From: Chloranthus sessilifolius
Lineage: Eukaryota > Streptophyta > Magnoliopsida > Chloranthales > Chloranthaceae
Length of the DNA: 64,000 nt
Reading direction: 5' to 3'
Assembly (NCBI GenBank): GCA_021018995.1
Contig: CM037586.1
Location: 7,290,328 to 7,354,327, forward strand
The notes under the pieces are model-generated. The model ran no database searches. It was not told the DNA's origin and was given only the letters and a program-made list of their open reading frames with translations. The position numbers and the translations under genes were made by a program. Positions 54,600 through 64,000 of this stretch are shown one piece after another. Every line of letters begins with the position of its first letter. Positions within the stretch are counted from its first letter, which is position 1.

Positions 54600-55524
54600 T
54601 CGAGTCATGAAAGATAATGTCATTACTTTAACAACGATTGGCTAAATGTCACACAAGGTTGAGTTTTTAAGTCACCTGATGTGACATGCACCAAATAAGT
54701 GCTTGAGTCATAGGCTTACCTCCAATGACTCCAATCATATAATTATGTCATAATTGCCTTTGAAAATAGGATAAATGCAGTATGACTGCCCTGCTATAGA
54801 GAAGAGCCCACTAATATAATATGTGAAATTTATTTAAGCAATCCAAGTCATCAAAGTGGCTTCCTTTATCGAAGCTACCATGGCCTAAAATCACATTCAT
54901 CGAAGGATTCAAACCGTCCCATCAATACACCCCGTGGGCCCAAAAAGCAAGTTGGGGATTTAAACCCTCAAATTAACAGAGTGAATACATATATACTAAT
55001 TTTTAAATGGTTTATATTAAAGTAGACCAATTAGATGGTTTGAATCCTCTCATAGGCATGGTGGCCGAGACATGCTAAGGATGATTCACATCCACTTATA
55101 GGCATTTTTCCAATTTTAATGGTTAATATTAAAGTTCATCAATCGAATGGTTCACATCCACTTATACGCATGTTTCTTTGGGCTGAGATATGTTCTCATG
55201 ATAGATTGTCACTTGGACAGTTTAGATTCTGACTCAATCCTAACCATTGGATCATAAAAATACAATCATGACAATTTATTTTTTGACTATTGGATCAAGG
55301 CAGGCCGACCACTGATTCATGTAAATACAACCATGGCAGCTCAATATTTACCATTGATCATGATGATCATAGTGGCTCAATCTTGTTCCTTGGATCATCT
55401 TTAAATTGACCATGGGCTCGTGGCGACCAATCTACATGGAGTCGAGCAAGGGAGGTTTGAAGAAAAAACAAATGCTTGGTCGGGGTGTTTGTTGGAGCCT
55501 TGGAGAACAGACTATAGAGTTCAA
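54600..55524. other. No gene seen
   Basis: Unique-looking AT-rich DNA with short duplicated phrases (GGTTCACATCCACTTATA at about 55095 and 55159; ATCATGATGATCA near 55358). No ORF with a domain. Confidence 0.5.
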
Positions 55525-55735
55525 GGGCAATAGTCAGGTCCGTCTAGGTTGAATCGGATTTTGAGTTCAACCACATCTCCATCTCTTGGATATGGGAGAC
55601 TCTTGACTTTCATGGTTTTCACTTTCAATAAGATGACGTAGCGTCAAAATTCTCTTATTTCCAAGGGCTCAAGATGTTGTTGAACTCAAAATCCAGTTCA
55701 ACCTAATTGGACCTCACCATTGCCCCTAACTTCGG
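55525..55735. mobile_element. Palindromic MITE, GGGCAATRGTSAGGTCC family
   Basis: The left end is GGGCAATAGTCAGGTCCGTC and the right end, reversed, is GGGCAATGGTGAGGTCCAAT. The inner inverted words TTGAATCGGATTTTGAGTTC / GAACTCAAAATCCAGTTCAA also pair. About 210 bp with no coding potential. A diverged copy is at 9529-9735. I could not confirm a target duplication. Confidence 0.7.
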
Positions 55736-56315
55736 TACTTCCCCTCCCCTATTTTATATATATATATATATTGACAACCAAAATACTGTTTTGGTGTCAT
55801 GTGAAGCTCAATGTATTGTTTAGATCAATTCTATAAAAAAAAATTAAAAATATTTAAGATAAAAGTCAAACATTGACTGATTTCATTATTCTAAGTTTGA
55901 AGGTTCAAAAAATATATGATGGAAATGAGTTTTTGAATTTATTTTCAAATTAAAATGATCTAAAAGAAACAACCTTCTTTCACGTGACACCAAAACAGCA
56001 TATTGGGTGCCACGTGGACCATTGGGGCACCTAAATAATCCCACAACAACACCGGTTTTCGGATTATGTGTCATTTGACATGTGATCTAGAAAAAAAAAA
56101 TTTAAGGTTTTTTTAATGGTCAAAGTTTGGGTACCACCATATATAGTTTAGTGCATTGAATTTTTCCCCTTTGACCATATTTTGGACGGTGGATATGCAT
56201 CGAATCATACCCAAATTTTTTGAATGACCTCTGATCATGTATGATTTCCAAATGAACCATACTTCAGTGGAATGCTTTTATCCGCCATGCATTCCAACCC
56301 ACATTCCGAAGCCTC

Positions 56316-56317
<2 letters not shown>

Positions 56318-56371
<54 letters not shown>

Positions 56372-56475
56372 TAAAGTTCTTTGATTAGATAGGTTTAAGA
56401 TGTTAAGCATGTATTATATATATATAGCATAAAGTTCTTTGATTAGATAGGTTTAAGATGTTCATGTACTTTTGG
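56318..56475. repeat. (TA)n microsatellite and adjacent direct repeat
   Basis: (TA)n at 56320-56368 is followed by ATAAAGTTCTTTGATTAGAT with AGGTTTAAGATGTT at about 56370 and again at about 56429. Confidence 0.9.
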
Positions 56476-56593
56476 TATAAAATAATTTTTAATATAAAAT
56501 CTATTTGGGTACCTCACTTCATGCCAATATGTTTTGGTTTCCTGAAAGGAACAACTTCTAAAGCTCTTGAAACCCACTACTTGAAATCAGACT

Positions 56594-57012
56594 ATAGAGG
56601 TTTTCTTAGGGCATAGTTTTTTATGCATTCCCTTAAAACCCTTTGCTCTTTGTTTTCTCTATTTTTATTTTTTTAATATTTTATGCATTCCACTTGTTTT
56701 AAAACAGTTGGCTCTTAGAGGTTTTCTTAGAGCATAATTTTTTTTATGCATTCCCTTAAAACCCATTGCTCTTTGTTTTCTCTATTTGTATTTTTTTTTA
56801 ATTTTTTATGCATTCCACTTGTTTCAAAAGAGCTGGATCTTAGAGGTTTTCTTAGAGCATAGATTTTTTTATGCATTCCCTTGAAACCCATTGCTCTTTG
56901 TTTTCTCTATTTTCATTTTTTTTAATTTTTTTATGCCTTCCACTTGTTTCAAAACAGTTGGCTCTTAGAGGTTTTCTCAGAGCATAGTTTTTTTATGCAT
57001 TCCCTTGAAAGC
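56594..57012 (+). repeat. Tandem repeat, about 122 bp unit, 3.4 copies
   Basis: Units start near 56594, 56716, 56838 and 56964 with AGAGGTTTTCTYAGRGCATA and continue through TATGCATTCCCTTRAAACCC, GCTCTTTGTTTTCTCTATTT and CCACTTGTTTCAAAA. The fourth unit breaks off at CCCTTGAAAGCCATT (57014). Its continuation (ATTGCTCTTTGTTATCTCTA...) reappears at 60734, so the 57015-60733 sequence is an insertion. Confidence 0.85.
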
Positions 57013-57014
57013 CA

Positions 57015-60000
57015 TTTGTGATGGAGGCATGCGACGCGATCATCCGAGTTAGCTATAAGGTCATTTTTCTTCTCTGCGTCAGAGTATCTATGGTGTATCA
57101 CAAGTCATAAGGGTTGCATCAAGTGTGTTGATGGTGGGCCACGAGGGCGTCGCGACACAGTAATATGAAGGGTTGAGACATGGGCATGACGTGGTCGTGT
57201 GGGGTCGATATGGGGCGTTGCAGGCATATTGGTGCGGAGGATGTGTGTCATGTAGGCAATATGTCAAACCAATATGTTTGAGGTTCTTCCGTTATTTTTT
57301 CATAACTGTTGTTTTACCCTTATATAGAGGGGCATGAGCTGGAGTCCCCCAACCCAACACGTGCACTAGCCTTGTGGGCTTTAGTGCGTGTATTCGGGCC
57401 TTGCTTGGTGTTTGGTCGCTCTAATTATGTTGTATATTAGGGTCGTCGTGCTTGGGGTTGTTTCGAGTTACCCCCGCAGTGCGGGTTTACCCCCGATGCA
57501 GAGCTGACCCTCTAATCGTTGTTGCCTATCACATTTTTAGTTGCTTTCAGGAATCCGGCCCGCCCAAAACTTCTCTGACCTGCGACATTGCTTCGCAGGG
57601 TTGTGAGTTGAAGTAGGTTTATTTAGCGTATCGGGAGTTAGGTGTCGTACTGTAACAACCCTAAAATTTAGCTATTTTATTTGTGGTGTATGATGGGTGT
57701 TGCACCAAACTCGGTGCTAGTGCTTCACACCGAAGCCTAACCTAATTAGGAGACCTCTATTTAAGTAGAGGATACGTCCAAAACCCTCACTTTTCACTTT
57801 AAGAAAACCTAGCCTCTTGCTTTTGTTTTCTTCTTCTCAAAACCCTAGCCGTCCCTTCATCTCCCCCATCCTCTTGAAAAAAAAAAAAAAAAAAAAAACA
57901 CTCGACCCCTTTAGATCTCTTGGGTGTTCTATCATAAAGAACACCGTGGTGTTTTCTACCGTCGGATCGTGGAGATAGAAGGCGGCGTAATCGTGGACGG
58001 ACCATCGTGTGGACACCGTGCTCTAATCGCCATAGATCTGCCGATCACGCTTCAAGAGGTGGGTACCCATCTATCCGTCTCATCCTTCTTAGATCCCATC
58101 GCGTAAAATATGTTGATCGCGTACCGATGGGATATTTAAAATAAACCTAAAACTGTTTTTATTTTTTATTTTTTTTAAATCTATTTTAGGATTATAATAA
58201 TAATGAAATCTGTTTTTGGTATGAAATTTTGTAAATTCTGTTTTTGTATGAAATTTTGTGAAATACATTTTTTGTATAAAATTTTGTGAGATCTTTGATG
58301 CATTGTTGGGTTTTATTTTGAACCCTATATTTTTATTTACTTTATTGTGAATCATGTGGCGTCAATCGATTGAAACCCTATGGGAGCGTGCCCTACTACC
58401 CGTGGCACCCACACCACTCCCTACCCCGTTGAAAAATATAAAATTAAAATATTAATTATCAACTAAAATAATAAATAAATTTTACGAAAGAGATTACGAT
58501 AAATAAATTTTAATGTATGAAAGTGGTATTATATTAAAGAGTAAAATATTTTTAGGTTAATTAAATAATAAATTAGTTGATAAAAAAAATGTAATAATTA
58601 GTAAAATGTATAATGTAAATGTGATGAGTTATTAAAAAGTAATATTTTCATTGAATAATAAATTGAATAATGATAAATATAGCTTATATGTTTGATTAGT
58701 ATTATTATAATAATTGATAATAATACAATTATTAATTAGTAATTAGATTAATGATATTTAGATAAATGAATTAAATTGATAAAGTAAATATTAAATATTA
58801 AGATTATTTGTTGTATTATATATCATTTAATTAATGAATTATTAAAATTTGTACATGAATATTACTATTATATAATTACATTATAATAAAAAGTTTATTT
58901 ATAACATAAATGCTTTTATTGTTAATGTTTGTATTAAGGTTACATTTAATATAATATATATATTATATGAATATGGTGAATTATTTTAGCAAGTATTTAT
59001 ATAGAATAAATACCTAAGTCATTGCCTATTGAAAACTTGTAAATTATTCCATTTTAAAACAAACGAAAATTAATAAACTGAATTCCTTACTCCTTTTAGA
59101 AATAAATTCCCTATTAATGTAAACTAAGATTAGGTCAAGCACCCTAAATTGCAATCATCACCCTATTATATAATTATATTAGTGTGCTATATAAATAAAC
59201 ATAAATATAGATATACTCAAAACCTAAATGTAAACTTTTGATGTGTGACTTTGTTGTGTTTGTAACTAAACCAAGTTATATGAATTAAGGATATGTTAGA
59301 ACATGCGAGAGTGTATGAGATCATGCCTACACTTGGGCGTGGTGATTATTTGAGATGACATCGAGCGAGGAATACCGTAAATATTCACATGCCTTACAAC
59401 TCATGGTGGAATGGGACCCATGAGTCGGTGAGTGTGAATTGGTGTAATCTAAATGTAAACGATTGGCATATCGGCGACCCTATCACCCCGAGTTCAAATA
59501 TGATAGTATAGATTATGAGTAAGTTATGAGGTTGACCTTAGGCTTTAGGTGGTGAGGCTATCTCACTATAGTTAAGTCTTAGAATTAAGTTATAAGAGTA
59601 TGTTATGAGTATGAAATAAGATATGTTGTACGATAATAAGATAAGATTGTGTAGGCCAAAGAAAAGATAAATAACTTAAGTTTCTGTACGTGCCGTTCCT
59701 TACGTAGCCACCGTAAGGGCAACAACGTCTTTCAGCCAAGACGGATCTCTAGGAGAGATTATGAGTATGAGTATGTCTACAAGTCAGTTGGCCATTATGT
59801 CTCCCCATGGGCTGGATGGTGGAGTATGAGTATGACACGAGGGCGTTATGATATGGTGGTATGATACTATGTTGGCCCTCTCATAGTAGCTCGGCTTCCA
59901 TGCAGTCGTTTAGGATTTCACGAGTATGTTAGTTACGCTCATGCGATGTACAGACGTATGTGCGAGAATGATAATAAGACATGGTAGGATATGTTATGAG

Positions 60001-60733
60001 ATATGGTAAGGTACGTTAGGATATGAGTGTCTAGATCATGGTCTTGCATTTATGGTATGAGCTTTATAATATGCATATGATTTTGTCATTCTTTTGCTAT
60101 CTGTTTGAGATACTATTATTTTTATCACTCACAAGATGCACCCACAATGCACCTGAGAAGTATGGGGTGGATTGGTGGTGTATCCCAACGAGTTCGTGGT
60201 AGTAAACTCATCCCACGATAATCTAACAGCTGCAGGTGATTTCACTGGTGGAGTGGACATCGGCCTTCGATCCGCCGACCTTGATTTTCTTGATCCATGG
60301 TCTTTGAGTACCGAGAGCCTTGGGAGGTGGCGGGCAGTACCGGGGAGGGTTATAGTGCCGATTTCGATCCGAGAACCGATTATTGAGCATTGCGGACTTG
60401 GTAGTAGTTTGAGTCTTTCTTTTTACCATGGATTTTATGATTCTATTTTATCGGATTTATCTCCGACGTTTACTATTGTTTATTGATGGATTTCTCAGAT
60501 TCAGCACTTCTATTATAGCATTTATGATTCTTTATATTCCACTGTTATATGTTGATTTTCACGGATTTCGTGGAATTGGACATGCGCGATAACTCTGATT
60601 AAGTGTATGTCCGCTTAGCATATCCGGGATATGTGCGGGTCATAACCCGGAATTCTAGGCCCTTGGGATGGGGTAGAATTTCGGGTCGTGACACGTACGG
60701 ACTAACGCTGCTGGACGAGTGATCCCGTGATAT
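57015..60733. mobile_element. Insertion interrupting the tandem repeat; unclassified outer part around a solo LTR
   Basis: The repeat unit is broken between 57014 and 60734. The outer sequence (57015-57650 plus 60700-60733) is GC-richer than its surroundings, begins TGTGATGGAGGCATGCG and ends GATCCCGTGATAT. It has no recognised domain. The solo LTR at 57651-60694 is a later insertion within it. Confidence 0.6.
57651..60694 (+). mobile_element. Solo LTR, 3,044 bp, Ty3/gypsy-type (possibly Tekay/Del chromovirus), TSD CGTAC
   Basis: It begins TGTAACAACCCTAAAATTTA and ends TTTCGGGTCGTGACA (TG...CA). The flanking CGTAC is identical at 57646-57650 and 60695-60699. A TATTTAAG box near 57760 followed by an AACCCTAGCC leader looks like the LTR promoter. 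No gag, pol or second LTR lies inside, so it is a solo LTR left by recombination. TGTAACRNCCC starts and GGGTCGTGACA ends are familiar from plant gypsy LTRs; the lineage is inference. ORFs inside (57799-58106, 60172-60486) are not genes. Confidence 0.85.
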
Positions 60734-60800
60734 ATTGCTCTTTGTTATCTCTATTTTTATTTATTTTTATTTTTTTATGCATTCCACTTGTTTCAAAACA

Positions 60801-60950
60801 CACTACAAAAACTAAGACTATTAGCAGTAGCCATAAACTACCGCTATTAATAAAAAAAACTGCCGCTAATAATCTTAATAACTTATAATAGTTTTTTTAT
60901 TAACAGTGATAATTTTTTGCTACAAAAAAGTGCCGCTAATAGTATTTTTG
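60801..60950. mobile_element. Short CACTA MITE, right end decayed
   Basis: Starts CACTACAAAAACTAAGACTA and carries ACTGCCGCTAATAATC / GTGCCGCTAATAGT words, but the expected TAGTG at the right is degenerate (TTTTTGTTAG). It lies in the left arm of the inverted repeat. Confidence 0.6.
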
Positions 60951-62749
60951 TTAGAGACAGTAAGCTCTTTGAATTCCTTGATGGGACGACATCTTTGAAG
61001 ATAAAAGTCCTAGTTTTGCTGAAATCTTTCAAAACAGTTGGCTCTTTGATTTCTGTGTGAAGTTGCTCTTTGATTTCCTTAAATAACTGGGGAATCCTAG
61101 TTTTGTTAAACCTACCACTTGCCAAATAAACTAAAATACACATTATGTGAAAATGAAGAAAAATCATCACTTGCTTTTAAAAAATCACAAATATAGATCC
61201 TTGTAGAAAAAATTCAGCTATACAATAGCCTATACCAGTGACTTGTCATGATCTAATAATCGATTATATATGATCCAAAGGTCAAGATCATGGTTTCATA
61301 ACTGTATAGACAAGACCATCTTTTAAGGGGGCATAAAATATATTGGGTACGTCTATTCGATGGCGCCAACAGTTTGTGAAAACGCCAGACGTCTTAAACC
61401 CCATTGAACTCATTGACAGGAGCGTAACATCGGACGGTCGATTTTTTAATTCATGTGGCACATATATCCAAACGGTGGCAAAAAGCAAATGGCACACATC
61501 CTGTACAAACGTTATTTAGGGCCATTCTTTTGTGATTTGGAACACGTGGCATTAAAAACTGACCTCTAATTGTAAGAACATGGTCTCAAGATCCATTTGC
61601 GAAATATTGTGGTGAAAAATAATCTTCATCGTTTGATTTTATAGTAGTAAATGGGTTTCAAGGGATATCGGACGTTGGTGCTTTAAAAAGAAACTGTTGG
61701 GGTGAATTAGGACTGTATTCGGTTCGGTTTGGTCGGTTTTGGACCAAACCCACAAACCAAACCGGTTCTAATCAGTTTCTAAATGTTCAAACCAAACTAA
61801 ATCGTTCAACAGTTGAACCAAACCAACCCGATTCGATTCGGTTTCAGTTTGGTTCGGTCGGTTTCGATTTTCCTATAAGTTCTACTTGCGCATAAAAAAA
61901 TTTCAATTTCTCAACTTGTTTTACACTTTTACTATTTTCATTTTTTCTGGAGTCGTTTTACATTTGCTCAAATATACTTTTACTGACTTAACCTTTAGAA
62001 ATTAGAACCTTAAGTCTCTACTCCCTAATTCAACGTCTTGCGAGATTCGAGCCTTAAGTAAGGTTGTTGAACACTAAATTTGAGCCCAAATTTCTGACCG
62101 ATTCGTCTGCTTGACTCAAGTTGACTATATATATATATATTAAAAAAATTTACTTACAATCGGTTCGATTCGGTCGGTTTCGGCTTGGAAAGGCCCGGAA
62201 CCGAAACCAAACCGAACTTTTCTATTTTTCTTTTTGCAAACCAAACCCAAATCAGACCAAAACCGGCAGTTCAGTCCGATTTGATCGGCTTGGTTGGTTC
62301 GGCCCAAAAAATGTGCAACCCTTGCGCAAATAGAGGTATCCTATTTATTTTCTGCCCCCTTAAAAGGTAGTCTTGGGCCTACCATTGATGACCATGCGGT
62401 TACGAACCCATGATCCTGACCTTTGAATCATATATGATCGACCATTAGATCATAAGTCATGAATCATGTATAATCTACAGCTAGATCATTGTGATACAAT
62501 TATGGCAGCATGATATTGACCATTGGTTGCAAGATGATCAAACCCATCTTCAATTTTTACATTGATGAGATATGGTGATCTTGCATTTTAGTTTACTTGG
62601 CAAGTGGTAGGTTTAGCAAAACTAGGATTTCCCAGTTATTTAAGGAAATCAAAGATACACTTCAAACAGAAATCAAAGAGCCAAATGTTTTGAAAGATTT
62701 AAGCAAAACTAAAACTTTCATTGGGATCCACTAGAAAGATTTCTTTCCA

Positions 62750-62871
62750 CACTATAAAAAACAACACTATTAGCGGCAGTTATTTTAACCAAAAACTACG
62801 GCTATTAATTTTGTGGCTATCAAAAACTGCCTTAACAGCATATTCGGTTGAAACACCTTATTTTTGTAGTG
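62750..62871. mobile_element. Short CACTA MITE, 122 bp, TSD CCA
   Basis: Starts CACTATAAAAAACAACACTA and ends CTTATTTTTGTAGTG. CCA stands on both sides (62747-62749, 62872-62874). GCGGCAGTTATTTT / AAAACTGCC pair internally. It lies in the right arm of the inverted repeat. Confidence 0.8.
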
Positions 62872-63363
62872 CCATCAAAAAAATTAAAGAGCCAACTGTT
62901 TTGAAACAAGTGGAATGAATAAAAAAATTAAAAAATAAATAAATAAATCAAAGAACCAATTTTTTTGAAACAAGAATGCATAAAAATATGATAATAATAA
63001 AAATAAAAAAATAATAATAATAATTTAGAAAAGCATGCATGTATGTGATAGGAGTGAATACTCTAAAAATATGAATCCTAAACCTAAAACACCAAACTCT
63101 AAATTTGCTCTAGGGACCTTCATTTGCAACCCAAAATTTTTCCCTTGCAACTCAAAATTCACATGCCTAAAATATTGACTATTTTGCTTCAGATGATCGA
63201 GATAGTTTTTTGCCCCAATCTTTCATACGTGTATCTGGAGATCATAGACTTATCGTCAAATGGTCAAATATTGATTCCACATGACACATCCCAAAAATTA
63301 CTTTTGACCTAAATTTGATCATAGATATATACTAACAATCAAATCATTTACAACCAGCGTTCA

Positions 63364-63870
63364 AAAGTATGGTATCAAAAATCGGCCGATACTAATAAGG
63401 GGCGTAGCTAGGAATTTTTGTTGGTGGGGGCTACAAATGATAAATATAATGCTAATAGTTATTTTACCATCGATTTGGAGGCTTCTACATCATAGATTTG
63501 TGAGCTTATATACAAACAAAAGATATAAGAACTATACTTAATAGAAACTCTAGAGTTAAATGGGGCTTGAGCCGATGTGAGGACTTCTACATCTATGATT
63601 TGGGGGCTTATATACAAACAAAGGTTGTATAAGAACCATACTTAATAAAAACTCTAGAGTTATGTGGGAGCTTGAGCCCCTACACCCTTCTATGTGGCTA
63701 TGCCAGTGATACCAATAAGTATCGACTCCGATACGTGCCGGAATCTCAACTCGCTATCCGTATCGATTTCGGCCAATATCTTTATTTTTTTTTTCTTTTA
63801 AATTAGTCGATACGTATCGATATCGGTTGAGTCGTATTGATTCCCCATGCCCAAGTTGGATACCGAATTT
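63364..63870. repeat. GATAC-rich MITE copy (CAAGGTATC family), interrupted
   Basis: The left part (63364-63396, ATGGTATCAAAAATCGGCCG) and the right part (63709-63870, with TCGACTCCGATACGTGCCGG and TCGATATCGGTTGAG) belong to one element. The 312 bp between them are a separate insertion. Confidence 0.65.
63397..63708. mobile_element. hAT-like non-autonomous element, 312 bp, nested in a GATAC MITE
   Basis: The left end is AAGGGGCGTAGCTAGGAATT; the right end, reversed, is CACTGGCATAGCCACATAG, a typical short hAT-type terminal pair. The flanks ATACTAAT (63389-63396) and ATACCAAT (63709-63716) are an 8 bp duplication with one mismatch. Inside, GACTTCTACATCTATGATTT-like sequence with ACTTAATARAAACTCTAGAG is tandemly duplicated (about 63480-63560 and 63580-63665). 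No transposase. Confidence 0.8.
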
Positions 63871-64000
63871 GGCACATCGCTCAAAAGTAGCCAATAATAT
63901 ATAAAGCTGGCAGTGCATAATGGTTACCAGCAACAAATGAAACAAAGTTATATAACATCACTTTCATTGAAAAGTCAGATTATTCAAAAGTAGATTTTAC

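Larger units (their letters stand above)
60735..62990. repeat. Large inverted repeat: arms about 60735-61330 and 62340-62990
   Basis: Left-arm phrases TGCATTCCACTTGTTTCAAA, CAGTTGGCTCTTTGATTTCT, CCTAGTTTTGTTAAACCTAC and ACCATCTTTTAAGGGGGC recur, reversed and diverged, in the right arm. The spacer (61330-62340) holds a palindromic-family copy (about 61320-61690) and two blocks of GGTTCGGTTTGGTCGG-type words (61710-61870 and 62160-62310) that are reverse complements of each other. Each arm holds a short CACTA MITE at about the same place. It also resembles the tandem unit at 56594-57012. No coding sequence recognised. Confidence 0.75.

Noticed and set aside
54408..54645. ORFs on both strands with IYIYIY stretches
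   Set aside because: Both arise from the (TA)n run at 54518-54585.
60172..60486. 104-codon ORF inside the solo LTR
   Set aside because: No domain, and it lies in the non-coding LTR.
57651..60694. Complete LTR retrotransposon
   Set aside because: No internal gag-pol, primer-binding site or second LTR; the TG...CA unit with a single CGTAC pair fits a solo LTR.

Overview
The window reads as nuclear DNA of a flowering plant. It is AT-rich and intron-bearing, and nearly all recognisable coding sequence is of plant type: an ALD1-like aminotransferase and fragments of UBP12/13, plastid Cpn60-alpha, plastid glycerol-3-phosphate acyltransferase, isoprenylcysteine methylesterase, a bHLH factor and a transportin. 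Most of the sequence is transposable elements, often nested. I saw no transposase gene, no CRISPR array and no bacterial-style operon. I cannot name the species.

Layout. (1) 1-8.3 kb: MITEs, then an inverted duplication (about 3.94-6.53 kb and 6.93-8.26 kb). Each arm carries an intact 75-codon ORF of unknown function with a TATA box; the left arm was later interrupted by a 1.3 kb foldback element. (2) 8.3-17.7 kb: no convincing gene; palindromic and hAT-like MITEs and short tandem repeats. (3) 17.7-27.6 kb: a decayed Ty1/copia element on the minus strand, split exactly by an 8,480 bp CACTA transposon (18205-26684, TSD GCT) that carries exon pieces of two host genes. (4) 28.5-28.86 kb: an RNase H-like fragment cut by a small MITE. 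(5) 29213-43481: a second CACTA transposon (14,269 bp, termini CACTACGTGAAAA, TSD TTG) carrying fragments of at least four host genes, all on one strand and all broken. (6) 44997-52084: the only substantial host gene, six exons of an ALD1/LL-diaminopimelate-aminotransferase-type gene on the minus strand, in frame and without stops. Its first roughly 100 codons were not found. (7) 52-64 kb: AT-rich DNA, tandem and inverted repeats, a 3.0 kb solo LTR with TSD CGTAC, a short CACTA MITE with TSD CCA, and a hAT-like MITE nested inside another MITE.

The main result is the pair of CACTA elements that have picked up host exons with their introns. The boundaries rest on complementary termini plus matching 3 bp target duplications read directly from the sequence. 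Gene identities come from remembered family motifs, not from a search, and are marked so. Two sister families of MITEs (termini CAAGGATC and CAAGGTATC) with 8 bp target duplications occur throughout and invade introns, coding remnants and each other.
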